39,120 nt of DNA from Collinsella sp. (lineage in GTDB: Bacteria > Actinomycetota > Coriobacteriia > Coriobacteriales > Coriobacteriaceae): positions 1 to 39,120 of the forward strand of contig DXLX01000010.1 of the NCBI GenBank assembly GCA_019414515.1, given 5' to 3'. Of this stretch, positions 8,501-16,818 are shown piece by piece (position 1 is the first letter of the stretch; each line of letters opens with the position of its first letter). The translations under genes and the position numbers were made by a program. The notes below the pieces were generated by a model. The model was not told where the DNA came from. It saw only the letters and a list, made by a program, of their open reading frames with translations, and searched no databases.

Positions 8501-9072
8501 TCCAGCACTGCCTTGGGCGCATCGGGGTCGATGGTGCCGGCGAGCTTGCGACGCATGGCCACGAGCTCGTCCATGCGCGCGTCCGAAAGATAGGAAAGCG
8601 CCGCCACAAGGCTCGGGCTCGTGGGGACGGGCGCCGGGAAGGGAAAGTTGGGGTTGACCGAAGATGCGCTAGGCGCGGGGCGCGCGGGCTGCTTGGACTG
8701 TGCGGGCGGTGCCGTAAACGTGCGGACCGGCGTGCGCAAACCCTCGACGGGCTCGGCGCCGCTGGCATCCAGATACGCCAACGCCGTGGCGATGGCGTGC
8801 TTGCACATGCCGGAATAGCGGAAGGCGGCGGGACAATCGCAGTCGTAGTCGATAACCTCGTGCTCGTCCATATCGAGCGTCACGTGCGTCTTGTACAGGT
8901 CGCCGCGCGAGCCACGCACCGTGCCCTCGATGTTCACGTTTTTGGAGAAGCGCGAGCCGGAGTCCTCAAACGACAGCACGGCACCGTTGAGCATGAGCGA
9001 GCGCCCCTTCATAAAGGTGCTGCTAAGCGCCGCCTCCTTACGAAGCGCCTGCACAAACGTCCCCTGCGCCAT
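5599..9072 (-). CDS. SNF2-family DNA-dependent ATPase with N-terminal SWIM zinc finger
   Basis: A 1157-residue Swi2/Snf2 ATPase, presumed to translocate on duplex DNA and remodel protein-DNA complexes; bacterial members are poorly characterised. The N-terminus carries a SWIM zinc finger with C78, C80, C90 and H92 (CDCPAAF...CKHAIATAL), a probable DNA- or protein-binding element. A long middle region (about 200-650) resembles the SNF2 helicase-associated domain only weakly. The motor has Walker A (DDMGLGKTLQ, near 718), the DEAQ box VVLDEAQYIKNP (near 818), LTGTPIENRLSELWSIFDFL, and the C-terminal lobe with FSQFTGMLDIIG, LKAGGVGLNLTAADVVI and DRAHRIGQ. Start: ATG at 9072 with GGAGG 5 bp upstream; a TTG four codons earlier lacks spacing. 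It sits downstream of dnaE, separated by paired palindromes. Confidence 0.93.
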   Translation of the reverse strand: MAQGTFVQALRKEAALSSTFMKGRSLMLNGAVLSFEDSGSRFSKNVNIEGTVRGSRGDLYKTHVTLDMDEHEVIDYDCDCPAAFRYSGMCKHAIATALAYLDASGAEPVEGLRTPVRTFTAPPAQSKQPARPAPSASSVNPNFPFPAPVPTSPSLVAALSYLSDARMDELVAMRRKLAGTIDPDAPKAVLEPSLVPYYNPLFADRFNWALEFRIRCGSVSYVVKDIDGMADAYVRGGTFSYGKKLTFAHVPEAFDDVSTKLLDFVAMTVAYLGDITSSRSASYDFARSGFVAERQLPVSEYSVVSVLDLLRGRTMSFEPAWSRGTTTHRAYEVAVEPSPQGEGEAPAKRPSFLAAKITPAAGGSYDLRLPADTYCFVAGDAAYLVDTRRARRTDTAFVQHAAPFLSHLLPCRTPVHIAADQVGEFCRMALPILRDYTDLTAPAALDAVAPEPSFAMAIGVDDGLVTCKITVTYGDWSANLFSLGAPGSPFEEQRSGVPPRDTLAEFRVMDTAAMYFDFREGGLAFEERDDARLFHLLTEGLSALSELGEVMLSDRLRQISVRPAPKLSVRATVKSNLLDVELGTSGLSAADLAIYLDSYKRHQTFARLTSGDIVRLDEGARAAFGLAEDLGVDAADLLDGVSLPASSTLFVDSMLERTPALEADRDAAFRRTVERLDTLGKMDFTVPASLKATLRGYQVDGYQWLGSLEHLGLGGILADDMGLGKTLQMIAHILARVETGDTKPTLVVCPASLVYNWTAELERFAPSLDVCAIVGAKAQRRVQIAGVAEHNVVVTSYDLMRRDIDEYIEQDFARVVLDEAQYIKNPLTQVARAAKRLPAGVRFALTGTPIENRLSELWSIFDFLMPGLLGTRDSFAKRFESPVEHAEGDSAARLQALVSPFVLRRVKEDVVADLPEKIEDTVMAQLTGEQRKLYLANQDRIAQQVQHREAGEFKKDKLKVLAELTKLRQICCDPHLHYADYKAGSAKLDTCMELVHGALDGGHRILLFSQFTGMLDIIGKRLAKEDIAFLKLTGASSKESRAKMVAQFQAGEVPVFLISLKAGGVGLNLTAADVVIHYDPWWNVAAQDQATDRAHRIGQQHTVTVYKLIAKDTIEERIMQMQESKRDLVNSVLGGDGISSALFTREDVLALLGGDGR

Positions 9073-9096
9073 CACTTCCTCCAATCTCGCATGCCA

Positions 9097-9208
9097 AATG
9101 ATTTTTCTGGGACGGGGATGAAAAAATCATTCCCGTCCCAGAAAGACTGGTCTTCCGCCACACGTCACCCAAAATGATTTTTAATCCCCGTCCCAGAAAA
9201 ATCATTTT
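9097..9208. repeat. Two palindromes with GGGAC core overlapping the dnaE stop
   Basis: Unit 1: AATGATTTTT (9097-9106) and AAAAATCATT (9122-9131) around CTGGGACGGGGATGA. Unit 2: AAAATGATTTTT (9171-9182) and AAAAATCATTTT (9197-9208) around AATCCCCGTCCCAG. The units are in opposite orientation, and CTGGGACGGG of unit 1 can alternatively pair with CCCGTCCCAG just downstream. The stop codon of dnaE (9207-9209) lies inside unit 2. A dnaE terminator function is possible. Confidence 0.8.
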
Positions 9209-12200
9209 AGATCACCGTCACGCGGCCTTGGTTGCCGACGATGGCCTTGGCCTCGGCTAGCAGCGGAATCGAGCGTGCGTTGACCTTGGCCGGCACCTCG
9301 GCACGCAGTACGCGCCCGTCCACCTGCTCGATAAAGATCTCCACGCGGTCGCCGCCCGGGTTGGCGGTAAGCACCGTGGCAAGACGCGCCATATTGCCCT
9401 GGCTAAAGCGGCTGTTGGGCACCATGACCTCAAACACCTTGGGCTTGTTGCTCTCCTCGTTAAGCTCCAGCGGCACGATCTCCTGCGCGATGATCTGGTC
9501 GCCGCGGTCCGAACGCTCGAGCTTGCCCTTAATGCGCACAAACGCATCGGACAGCTGTGCACCGGTCTCGGGATCGACCTCGCCGTATAGATACCCCTCG
9601 GCTTCCTTGTAGGTCTTGGGGAACACCACGACCGTGGCTTCGCCTTCCATGTCCTCGAGCTGCACAATGCCCATGGGGTCGCCGTTTTTGGTCACGCGCT
9701 TGGACACGCTCGAGACCATGCCGGCCCACCACAGCGCCTTGCCCTCGGGAATCTCCTGGTTGATGGTACCGCCCGTGGGGTTTTGCACCTCGTAGCCGGT
9801 GTCGATCTGCGAGAACGAGAAGTCGCGTGCCTTGGCTAGCGCATACTCAAACGGGCGCAGCGGGTGGTCCGAGACATAGATGCCCAGAACCTCCTTCTCC
9901 TGGCTCAGCTTAAGGTGGCGGTCCCACTCCTGGCCATCCGGATCGGGCACGCTCACCTCAAAGCCCGAGCCCTCAACGTCGCCAAACATGTCGAAGAACG
10001 ACGTCTGGCCGCTCGCACGATCCTTCTGGCGCTTTACCGCGGCATCGATGATGTTCTCAGGGTTGTTCTTATCCACAAAGTGCATCATCTGGCGACGCGG
10101 ATACCCCGTGGAGTCGAAGGCGCCTGCCTTGATGAGCGATTCGATCACGCGACGGTTGGCCTGGCTCGAGTCCACGCGCTCGACAAAGTCGTGCAGTGTC
10201 TTAAACGGGCCGCCCGCCTCGCGCTCGGCGATAATCGCCTGCGCCACGCCGGTGCCCACGCCGCGAATGCCGGCCAAACCAAAGCGCACGCCTTCCTTGG
10301 TAGCCGTGAACTCGGTACCGGACTCGTTGACATCTGGCGACAGCACGGGGATGCCGTCGTGACGGCACGCCGAGACGTAGTGAACGATCTTGTCGGTCTT
10401 GCCCGTGTAGGACGTCAGAACGGCCGCCATGTACTCGTGCGGATAGTGCGCCTTAAGCCATGCCGTCTGCATAACCAGGATGGCGTAGCCGGCGGAGTGC
10501 GACTTGTTAAAGGCGTAAGATGCGAACTCGAGAACATCGTCCCAAATCTTCTGGGCGACCTCGCGCGTGTAGTTGTTCTTGATAGCGCCGTTCATCCAGT
10601 GGTCGTAGGTGGTCTCGTCCGAGCCATCCTCCCAGTGGAGCACCGTCGACGTGAGCAGCTTGATCTTTTTCTTAGCAACGGGCTTACGGATACGCGAGTC
10701 CGATTCGCCCTTGGAGAAGCCGCACATCTCGACGGAGATGAGCATAACCTGCTCCTGGTAGACCATGGTGCCGTAGGTTTCGCCCAGGATGTCGTCCAGA
10801 CGGTCGTCGTAGGAGACGGCCGGCTCCTTGCCGTTCATACGGTTGATATAGGACGAAACCATGCCGGCGCCCAGCGGGCCCGGGCGGTACAGAGCGATCA
10901 ATGCCACGACGTGCTTGTACTCGGTGGGCTTCATGTTCTTGATCGTGGCCGTCATGCCGGCGGACTCGACCTGGAAGACGCCGGCGGTGTGGCCGGAACC
11001 CATAAGCTTAAAGATCTCGGGATCGTCAAAGGGAATCTCTTCCTCTTTGATGTCGATGCCGAAGTTCTTTTTGATGTTTGCCTTGGCCTTGGAGATAACC
11101 GTCAGCGTGCGCAGGCCCAGGAAGTCCATCTTGAGCAGGCCCATGTCGGCAACGGTATGGCCCTCGTACTGGGTAATCTCAACGCCGCCCTTGGTATCGA
11201 GCTTGGTGGGCACATGCTCGTTGACGGGGTCGCGGCAGATCAGAACGGCGCACGCGTGCACGCCCTCGCCACGGGTGAGGCCCTCAATCGAGAGCGCCGT
11301 GTCGATGATGCGGCGGGCGTCGTCGTCCTTTTTATAGGCCTCGGCAAAGTCGGGGTTAAACAGATCCTCTTTGCCGGGTTGTTTTTCGAGTACCTGCTTG
11401 AGCTTGACCTTGGGGTCGCTCGAGACCATCTTGGACAGGCGCTGGCCCATGTAGACCGGGTAGTCCAGAACGCGCGCGGCATCGTTGATGGCCTGCTTGG
11501 CCTTGATGGTCGAGTAGGTGATAACGTGGGTGACCTTCTCGGGGCCGTAGAGCTGGCGAACGTGCTCCACGACCTCGAGGCGCCGCTCATCGTCGAAGTC
11601 CATATCGATATCGGGCATCTCGGTACGCTGCGGGGACAGGAACCTCTCGAACATCAGGCCGTTCTCGAGCGGGTCGAACGCGGTGATGTTCATGGCGTAG
11701 GCGACGATAGCGCCGGCGGCCGAGCCACGGCCGGGGCCGACGCCGATGCCGTTGTCCTTGGCCCATTGCACGTACTCAGCAACTATCAAGAAGTAGGCAG
11801 CAAAGCCCTTGTCGCAGATGACCTTGTATTCGTACTCAAAGCGCTCTTTGATGTTGACGCCACCGATTTCGCGTGTGGCCCAGTCATCGCCATAGTGTTG
11901 GCGCAGGCCCTTCTCGCACTCGCGGCGGAACTGGCTCTCGTGCGTCTCGCCGGGGTCGAGCAACGGGAAGCGCGGCAGGATGATGGAGTCCCAGTCCAGC
12001 TCCACGTAGCACTTGTCGGCGATCTCGAGCGTGTTGTCGCAGGCCTCGGGGCAATACGGGAACATCGCCCGCATCTCCTCCTCGGTCTTCATGTAAAACT
12101 CCGAGCCGGTCATGCGCATGCGGTTGGGGTCGTCGACCTTGGCGTTCATGCCGATGCACATGATGACGTCCTGTACGGGCGCGTCCTCGCGGCGCAGGTA

Positions 12201-13010
12201 GTGGAAGTCGTTGGTGGCGATGACCTTGACACCCACCTGTTTGGCAATGTCGATGAGCGTGCGGTCCATCTGCTCGTCGGTCAGGCCGTTGTCGGTGGTA
12301 ATACCGTGTTCCTGGATCTCGATGTAAAAGTCGCCAGGGTCGAAGGTGTCGCGGAAGGTCTCGGCCCACTTGATGGCGCCCTCCATGTCACCGCGGTCGA
12401 TGTATTTGGGAATGATGCCCGCGATGCAGGCGCTCGTGCAGATCATGCCCTTGGCATGGCGACGCAGGTTGTCGAGCGTCACGCGCGGCTTGTAGTAAAA
12501 GCCCTGCACAGCGGCCTCGGAGACCGTCTGCATCAGGTTGACGTAGCCCTCCTGGTCCTTGGCCAGAAGAATCATGTGGTAGAGCTCGGGCTTATGGTCG
12601 CGGGCGAGCGTCTCGTCCGGCGTAAAGTAGACCTCGCAGCCAAAGATGGGTTTGATGACCAGGGGCGGCTTGAGCTCGTCGATGTTGCCCTTCTCGTCCC
12701 ACATGGCCATGTCCTTCACATACTGGGCATGCTCGCGCGGGCTTTCCTCGGGATCGGGCTCCACCAGCTCGTCGCGGCGGTCCTTTTCCAAGAAGGCCTT
12801 GTCGTGACTCCAGGTTTTGTACTCGGGCGTGTTGTGGTTAACGGCGTCGCAGGCCAGCGCCAGGTCGGGCACGCCATACATGTAGCCGTGGTCGGTAATG
12901 GCGACGGCGGGCATGCCCAGCTCAACGGCACGGTTGACCATATCCTGGATACGGGTTGCGCCGTCGAGCATGGAGAAAACAGTGTGATTGTGCAGATGGA
13001 CGAATGCCAT
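9207..13010 (-). CDS. dnaE: DNA polymerase III alpha subunit (DnaE1 type, PHP exonuclease retained)
   Basis: The replicative polymerase catalytic subunit, 1267 residues. The PHP domain (about 1-290) begins HLHNHTVFSMLDG and appears to retain all nine metal ligands known from mycobacterial DnaE1: H7, H9, D16, H41, E126, H145, C195, D268 and H270. Intrinsic 3'-5' proofreading is therefore expected. An insertion of roughly 50 residues (about 60-118, charged) separates the early PHP motifs. The palm has GVGPGRGSAAGAI (423-435) and the catalytic aspartates in PDIDMDFDD (466-474), followed by fingers, tandem HhH, OB fold (tail GMVSSVSKRVTKNGDPMGIVQLED) and a C-terminal domain. The motif usually reading LRRAMGKKK is changed to RIRKPVAKKK and followed by an atypical stretch. 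Start: ATG at 13010 with GGAG 8 bp upstream; the frame extends to 13076 without family support. Confidence 0.97.
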   Translation of the reverse strand: MAFVHLHNHTVFSMLDGATRIQDMVNRAVELGMPAVAITDHGYMYGVPDLALACDAVNHNTPEYKTWSHDKAFLEKDRRDELVEPDPEESPREHAQYVKDMAMWDEKGNIDELKPPLVIKPIFGCEVYFTPDETLARDHKPELYHMILLAKDQEGYVNLMQTVSEAAVQGFYYKPRVTLDNLRRHAKGMICTSACIAGIIPKYIDRGDMEGAIKWAETFRDTFDPGDFYIEIQEHGITTDNGLTDEQMDRTLIDIAKQVGVKVIATNDFHYLRREDAPVQDVIMCIGMNAKVDDPNRMRMTGSEFYMKTEEEMRAMFPYCPEACDNTLEIADKCYVELDWDSIILPRFPLLDPGETHESQFRRECEKGLRQHYGDDWATREIGGVNIKERFEYEYKVICDKGFAAYFLIVAEYVQWAKDNGIGVGPGRGSAAGAIVAYAMNITAFDPLENGLMFERFLSPQRTEMPDIDMDFDDERRLEVVEHVRQLYGPEKVTHVITYSTIKAKQAINDAARVLDYPVYMGQRLSKMVSSDPKVKLKQVLEKQPGKEDLFNPDFAEAYKKDDDARRIIDTALSIEGLTRGEGVHACAVLICRDPVNEHVPTKLDTKGGVEITQYEGHTVADMGLLKMDFLGLRTLTVISKAKANIKKNFGIDIKEEEIPFDDPEIFKLMGSGHTAGVFQVESAGMTATIKNMKPTEYKHVVALIALYRPGPLGAGMVSSYINRMNGKEPAVSYDDRLDDILGETYGTMVYQEQVMLISVEMCGFSKGESDSRIRKPVAKKKIKLLTSTVLHWEDGSDETTYDHWMNGAIKNNYTREVAQKIWDDVLEFASYAFNKSHSAGYAILVMQTAWLKAHYPHEYMAAVLTSYTGKTDKIVHYVSACRHDGIPVLSPDVNESGTEFTATKEGVRFGLAGIRGVGTGVAQAIIAEREAGGPFKTLHDFVERVDSSQANRRVIESLIKAGAFDSTGYPRRQMMHFVDKNNPENIIDAAVKRQKDRASGQTSFFDMFGDVEGSGFEVSVPDPDGQEWDRHLKLSQEKEVLGIYVSDHPLRPFEYALAKARDFSFSQIDTGYEVQNPTGGTINQEIPEGKALWWAGMVSSVSKRVTKNGDPMGIVQLEDMEGEATVVVFPKTYKEAEGYLYGEVDPETGAQLSDAFVRIKGKLERSDRGDQIIAQEIVPLELNEESNKPKVFEVMVPNSRFSQGNMARLATVLTANPGGDRVEIFIEQVDGRVLRAEVPAKVNARSIPLLAEAKAIVGNQGRVTVI

Positions 13011-13113
13011 GTAATGAGCTCCGATGCGGGTTCGTGATCTTAGGGTTACGATTCTACCGCACAGCGCGGACGGCACCCGAACCTAGCCCAAACCCACACG
13101 GCTCCTCTTGCAG

Positions 13114-13176
13114 TTGCGGTGAAATGCGGACTGTTTGGCGGCTTTTTTGACCAAAACAGTCCGTATTCCACCGCAA
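13114..13176. repeat. TTGCGGTGAAAT palindrome, copy 1 (between addA and dnaE)
   Basis: Arms TTGCGGTGAAATGCGGACTG... (13114-13138) and the imperfect complement (13151-13176). It belongs to the same family as the copies at 24268-24336 and 25796-25864 but has several substitutions. It lies in the gap between the addA stop and the dnaE start, so it may help end addBA transcripts. Confidence 0.85.
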
Positions 13177-13188
13177 GTTATCTGAGGA

Positions 13189-16100
13189 CTAGAGGTTGTA
13201 GGTGACCACTTGAGGTTCGGCGGGATTGACGAAGATGGTTGGATTCGCCCGCTCCACGCGAACGAACTTGACGGTCACGACCTCAAAGCCCGCCTTGTGC
13301 AGAACGTCGGCGTAAACGCGCGCCTGCAAGGCGTGTTTCTCGAGCAGCTGCTCCGGCGTCTCATCCGGCGTGCCACCCGTCTTGTAGTCGATGACCAGTG
13401 CGCGCGACGGATCCGCCGGGTCGGTTGCCAAGGCATCGATGGCGCCCTCGGCATAGGCGCCGTAGCGGGCGATATCCTCGTCCTCGCAGCCCAGCGAGAA
13501 GAACGGCACCTCGGCACGGATGCACGGCCACGCGAGCAGCTCGGCACGAACCGACGACTTGAGCCAGCGATCCAGAGCGACATCGAAGCGCTCGCGCTGT
13601 TCCGGCGTCAGGCGCCACAAGCGAGCCAGGGCGTCGGCACGCTCAACGGGCAGCGCATCGGCACCCATCTCGATGAGCCACTGGCAAGCGGCGTGGAAGG
13701 CCGAGCCCAGCGCCATGGGGTTGCCGGCGGGCTCGACAGCAGCCACGTCCGCATCGGCCATCTCCGAGCCATCCGACTCCGCATCATCGCCGGACTCGTC
13801 CATGGGAACAAGCGCCTCGGCGGCACGGTCCTCGGACTCGGCATGCAGCGCCACGGCAATTGACGAGTAGCTATACGAGTCACGCACCGGGAACGGACAG
13901 ATGCCCATGCGCACGCCCACTGCCTGGGGATACACGAGCTCAAACGCATCGGGCTTGGGGTCGGCAGGACCGGGCACAGTTGAGTGCGCAGCATTATCAG
14001 CGACATCGACATCGCCGCGAACGAGCCTGCCCTCGGCATCCAGCGAAGCGTTAGCCTCAAACGCCTGCTCACCAAACGTAAAGTCCGCCAGCGAGATGAG
14101 CTCGTAGTCGCCCGGCTGGGAGTTGTCGAACACCAGACGGTCGCTATCGAGCTGCGGCATGTCCAGACTATCGGTCGGCAGGATGCGGCGCAGCACGTCG
14201 TAGGTCAGATCCGTCTCGACATCGAAGGTCGGCGCCATCACCTTGCCGCGGCTCACACCGGCATCCATCGCCAAGATCACCAGCTCGCCCGCTCGCGTCA
14301 TGGCAACATAGAGCAAGCGGGCCCGCTCCTCGAGCGAAAGCTGCAGGTCGTCGTTGCGCAGGCGAGCAAATGCCTCGGCGGGAGAACCCGTCGCACAGAC
14401 GTCCTCCATGAGCTCCGGCGGCAGCCACAGCGACGTACCCTTGCCCTTAAACGCGTGTTCAAACTGCTTTTTGACGTCATCGCCCTTCACGAAGGTTCCG
14501 TCGGCAAGCTTAACGCCATCGAAGCGCGCCGGCAGCGCCACGACTTGCGCTCCGCCCTCGACGCGACCCATCTGTGCCGCACCGGACGATTTGCGCACGC
14601 CAAAACACTCGGCAACCGCCACGACCGGATACTCCAGGCCCTTGGACGCATGCACGGTCATGATGCGCACCGCGCCGTCGCCCTCCTCGTTGAGGGCGCC
14701 CGGGGCCTCCTTGCCCGCCAAGAAGCGGTCGAAGGCGAGCGCGATGGAGCGCGGAGAATTGCCGAGCTCGGCCTCTGCCTCGGCCACGGCGTCGAGCGCC
14801 TTGAGCACGTTGGCGGCAATGGCCTTGCCCTCGGGGCCGCGCTGCGCCAGACGCACGAACCAGCCGGAGGCGTTGACCACGTCGCGCGCGATGGCAGCGA
14901 ACGAATCACGCCCCACGCGACGCAGTGCGTAGCGCAGCACCTCGCGGGCGCGCGTTACGAGCGGCAAGCCCTGCAAGCCCGGCACATCGGAATCGCTCAT
15001 GATACCCGCATCGATGTTGCGGCGCGAGGTCTCCCCCGTCTGCTCGTCGAGCTTGGTCGCCAGCGCCAGGAACTCCTGGGCGCCGAGTGCAAACATCGGC
15101 GAGGCCAACAGCGGCATAAGGCCTTGGGCCGTATCGGCCGGATTGGCGAGCGCGCAGACCAGGGCACGCACCGTCTGCACCTCGGCCGCCTGGGCAAAGA
15201 CCGAGCCGCCTGCGATGACGCAGTCGAGTCCTTGGTCGCGGAAGGCCTGCGCGTAGACGTCGGCATTGGTCATGCGACCCAGCAGCAGCACCATGCCGCC
15301 CTGGGGCTGGCCGGCATCGGCAAGCGCATGGAATCGCTCGGCGATCGCACGGGCCTTGGCCTGCGTGCGCTCCTGCATACTGCCGCCGGCAACGAACAGC
15401 GCCTGGCGGCGCGAAGCCTTTGCCTTGAGCTTGTCCTTGCGTTTGTCGCTCGGTTCAAGATCCAAGAACCCCTGCATCAAACCACCGGTGTCGCCGTCAA
15501 AGACGCGCGCCACATAGCGCAGCACCTCGTCGTGGCTGCGGAAGTTGCGCACGAGTTTGACGAGCTCGCCGGCGGGAGCATCGGACGTGGTGACCGTCTC
15601 GGACGCCGTCGTCGAACCCACCTTGCGCTCCTGGCGGCGAAACACCTCGACCTCGGCACCACGGAAGCGATAGATCGACTGCTGCGCATCGCCCACCGTG
15701 CACAGCGCGCGCTCGCCCGCACCCGTCAAATAGCGAATCAGATCGACCTGCATCTGGTCGGTATCTTGGAACTCGTCGATCATGACCATCTTAAAGCGGC
15801 CCTCATAGGCAGCTCGAATAGCCGGGTAGTCGCGCAGCGCCTCGTACGCCATGCGCAGCAGGTCATTGTTATCGAGCGCGGACTGGTCGGCCTTGAGCGC
15901 ACGGTACTCCGCCTCTACGGCACGGGCAAGCCCCACCAGCGCATCGAGCGCCGGGCCGCCGCAGGCAAGCACGATATTGATAAACGCATCGGCGGCCTCG
16001 GCCTTGAGTAGCTCCACCTGCTCCTTAGGAAACGCCTTGCTCGCCCGAGGCATGCCGCACGACATCATGAGTCGCGCCGCATCCTCCATGGTTTTGCCGC

Positions 16101-16815
16101 TCGCCTCAAACGCGTCGATGGCGTCGAGTGCCACCTGCGCTTTCTCGGTCGTGGCCTTGCTTGCACCCAACGCCGCACGATAGGCATCGGCAAGCGCCGA
16201 GGTATCGGCCTGGCCGCGCGCCACGCGCACATCGTCCATGCCGCCCGGCAGCTGGCTCGATAGCTCCAGCAGGTCGCGCACCAGGCCTTTGATGGTGGTA
16301 CCGGCGCCAAACGGCCCGCCCTCGCCCGCCATGGGATACCAGGCGTAGAGGGCCTTAAGCGAAGCGGCGAGCTCGGGCGCGGCATCGGGCGCCGTCGCGC
16401 GCCCCAACACATGCTCGACAGCCTGGTCCATAAGCTCGTCGGTATCGGTAAGCACCGTGAACTCGGGATCGATGCCCAGCTCCAGCGCATGCGCGCGCAG
16501 GATGCGCGAGCACATGCCGTGAATGGTCGAGATCCAAGCGTCGTCGACGGTCAGGGCCTCCTCGTCCATGCCCTCTTCGATAAGCGCACGGCGCACACGG
16601 TCGCGAATCTCGGCCGCGGCGTCTTTGGTAAAGGTAATGGCGAGCACCTGGTCCAGATGCTCGACAAACGGACCGGATTCGGGCGAGAGCGCGTAGACGA
16701 TGCGGCGCGTGAGGGTAAAGGTCTTGCCCGAGCCGGCACCCGCCGAGACAAACAGCGGGCGGTCGAGCGTTTTGACGACTTGCAGCTGTTGCGGCATCAA
16801 AGTCGAAAGATCCAT
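13189..16815 (-). CDS. addA: ATP-dependent helicase-nuclease subunit A (AddA/RexA)
   Basis: AddA is the UvrD-like 3'-5' helicase and nuclease of the AddAB complex that resects double-strand breaks for RecA loading. The 1208 residues have the AddA layout: Walker A in SAGAGSGKT (24-32), motif Ia AITFTKDAAAEIRDRV (59-74), Walker B MIDEFQDTDQMQ (345-356), GDAQQSIYRFRGAEV, the UvrD C-terminal motifs (TVHASKGLEYPVV; LLYVAMTRAGELV), and a C-terminal PD-(D/E)XK nuclease with VIDYKTGG (about 1141-1148) and QARVYADVL. An acidic low-complexity stretch (about 1010-1030) precedes the nuclease. It starts 3 bp after the addB stop, so the pair is coupled. ATG at 16815; AAGGAGG lies rather far (about 12 bp) upstream. 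Confidence 0.92.
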   Translation of the reverse strand: MDLSTLMPQQLQVVKTLDRPLFVSAGAGSGKTFTLTRRIVYALSPESGPFVEHLDQVLAITFTKDAAAEIRDRVRRALIEEGMDEEALTVDDAWISTIHGMCSRILRAHALELGIDPEFTVLTDTDELMDQAVEHVLGRATAPDAAPELAASLKALYAWYPMAGEGGPFGAGTTIKGLVRDLLELSSQLPGGMDDVRVARGQADTSALADAYRAALGASKATTEKAQVALDAIDAFEASGKTMEDAARLMMSCGMPRASKAFPKEQVELLKAEAADAFINIVLACGGPALDALVGLARAVEAEYRALKADQSALDNNDLLRMAYEALRDYPAIRAAYEGRFKMVMIDEFQDTDQMQVDLIRYLTGAGERALCTVGDAQQSIYRFRGAEVEVFRRQERKVGSTTASETVTTSDAPAGELVKLVRNFRSHDEVLRYVARVFDGDTGGLMQGFLDLEPSDKRKDKLKAKASRRQALFVAGGSMQERTQAKARAIAERFHALADAGQPQGGMVLLLGRMTNADVYAQAFRDQGLDCVIAGGSVFAQAAEVQTVRALVCALANPADTAQGLMPLLASPMFALGAQEFLALATKLDEQTGETSRRNIDAGIMSDSDVPGLQGLPLVTRAREVLRYALRRVGRDSFAAIARDVVNASGWFVRLAQRGPEGKAIAANVLKALDAVAEAEAELGNSPRSIALAFDRFLAGKEAPGALNEEGDGAVRIMTVHASKGLEYPVVAVAECFGVRKSSGAAQMGRVEGGAQVVALPARFDGVKLADGTFVKGDDVKKQFEHAFKGKGTSLWLPPELMEDVCATGSPAEAFARLRNDDLQLSLEERARLLYVAMTRAGELVILAMDAGVSRGKVMAPTFDVETDLTYDVLRRILPTDSLDMPQLDSDRLVFDNSQPGDYELISLADFTFGEQAFEANASLDAEGRLVRGDVDVADNAAHSTVPGPADPKPDAFELVYPQAVGVRMGICPFPVRDSYSYSSIAVALHAESEDRAAEALVPMDESGDDAESDGSEMADADVAAVEPAGNPMALGSAFHAACQWLIEMGADALPVERADALARLWRLTPEQRERFDVALDRWLKSSVRAELLAWPCIRAEVPFFSLGCEDEDIARYGAYAEGAIDALATDPADPSRALVIDYKTGGTPDETPEQLLEKHALQARVYADVLHKAGFEVVTVKFVRVERANPTIFVNPAEPQVVTYNL

Positions 16816-16818
16816 GGT

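Noticed and set aside
9864..13037. A 1057-codon plus-strand open frame opposite dnaE
   Set aside because: It mirrors dnaE codons in GC-rich DNA, has no family motif, and the opposite strand encodes an unmistakable polymerase.
13984..16011. A 675-codon plus-strand open frame opposite addA
   Set aside because: Arg/His/Leu-rich antisense composition and no recognisable domain.
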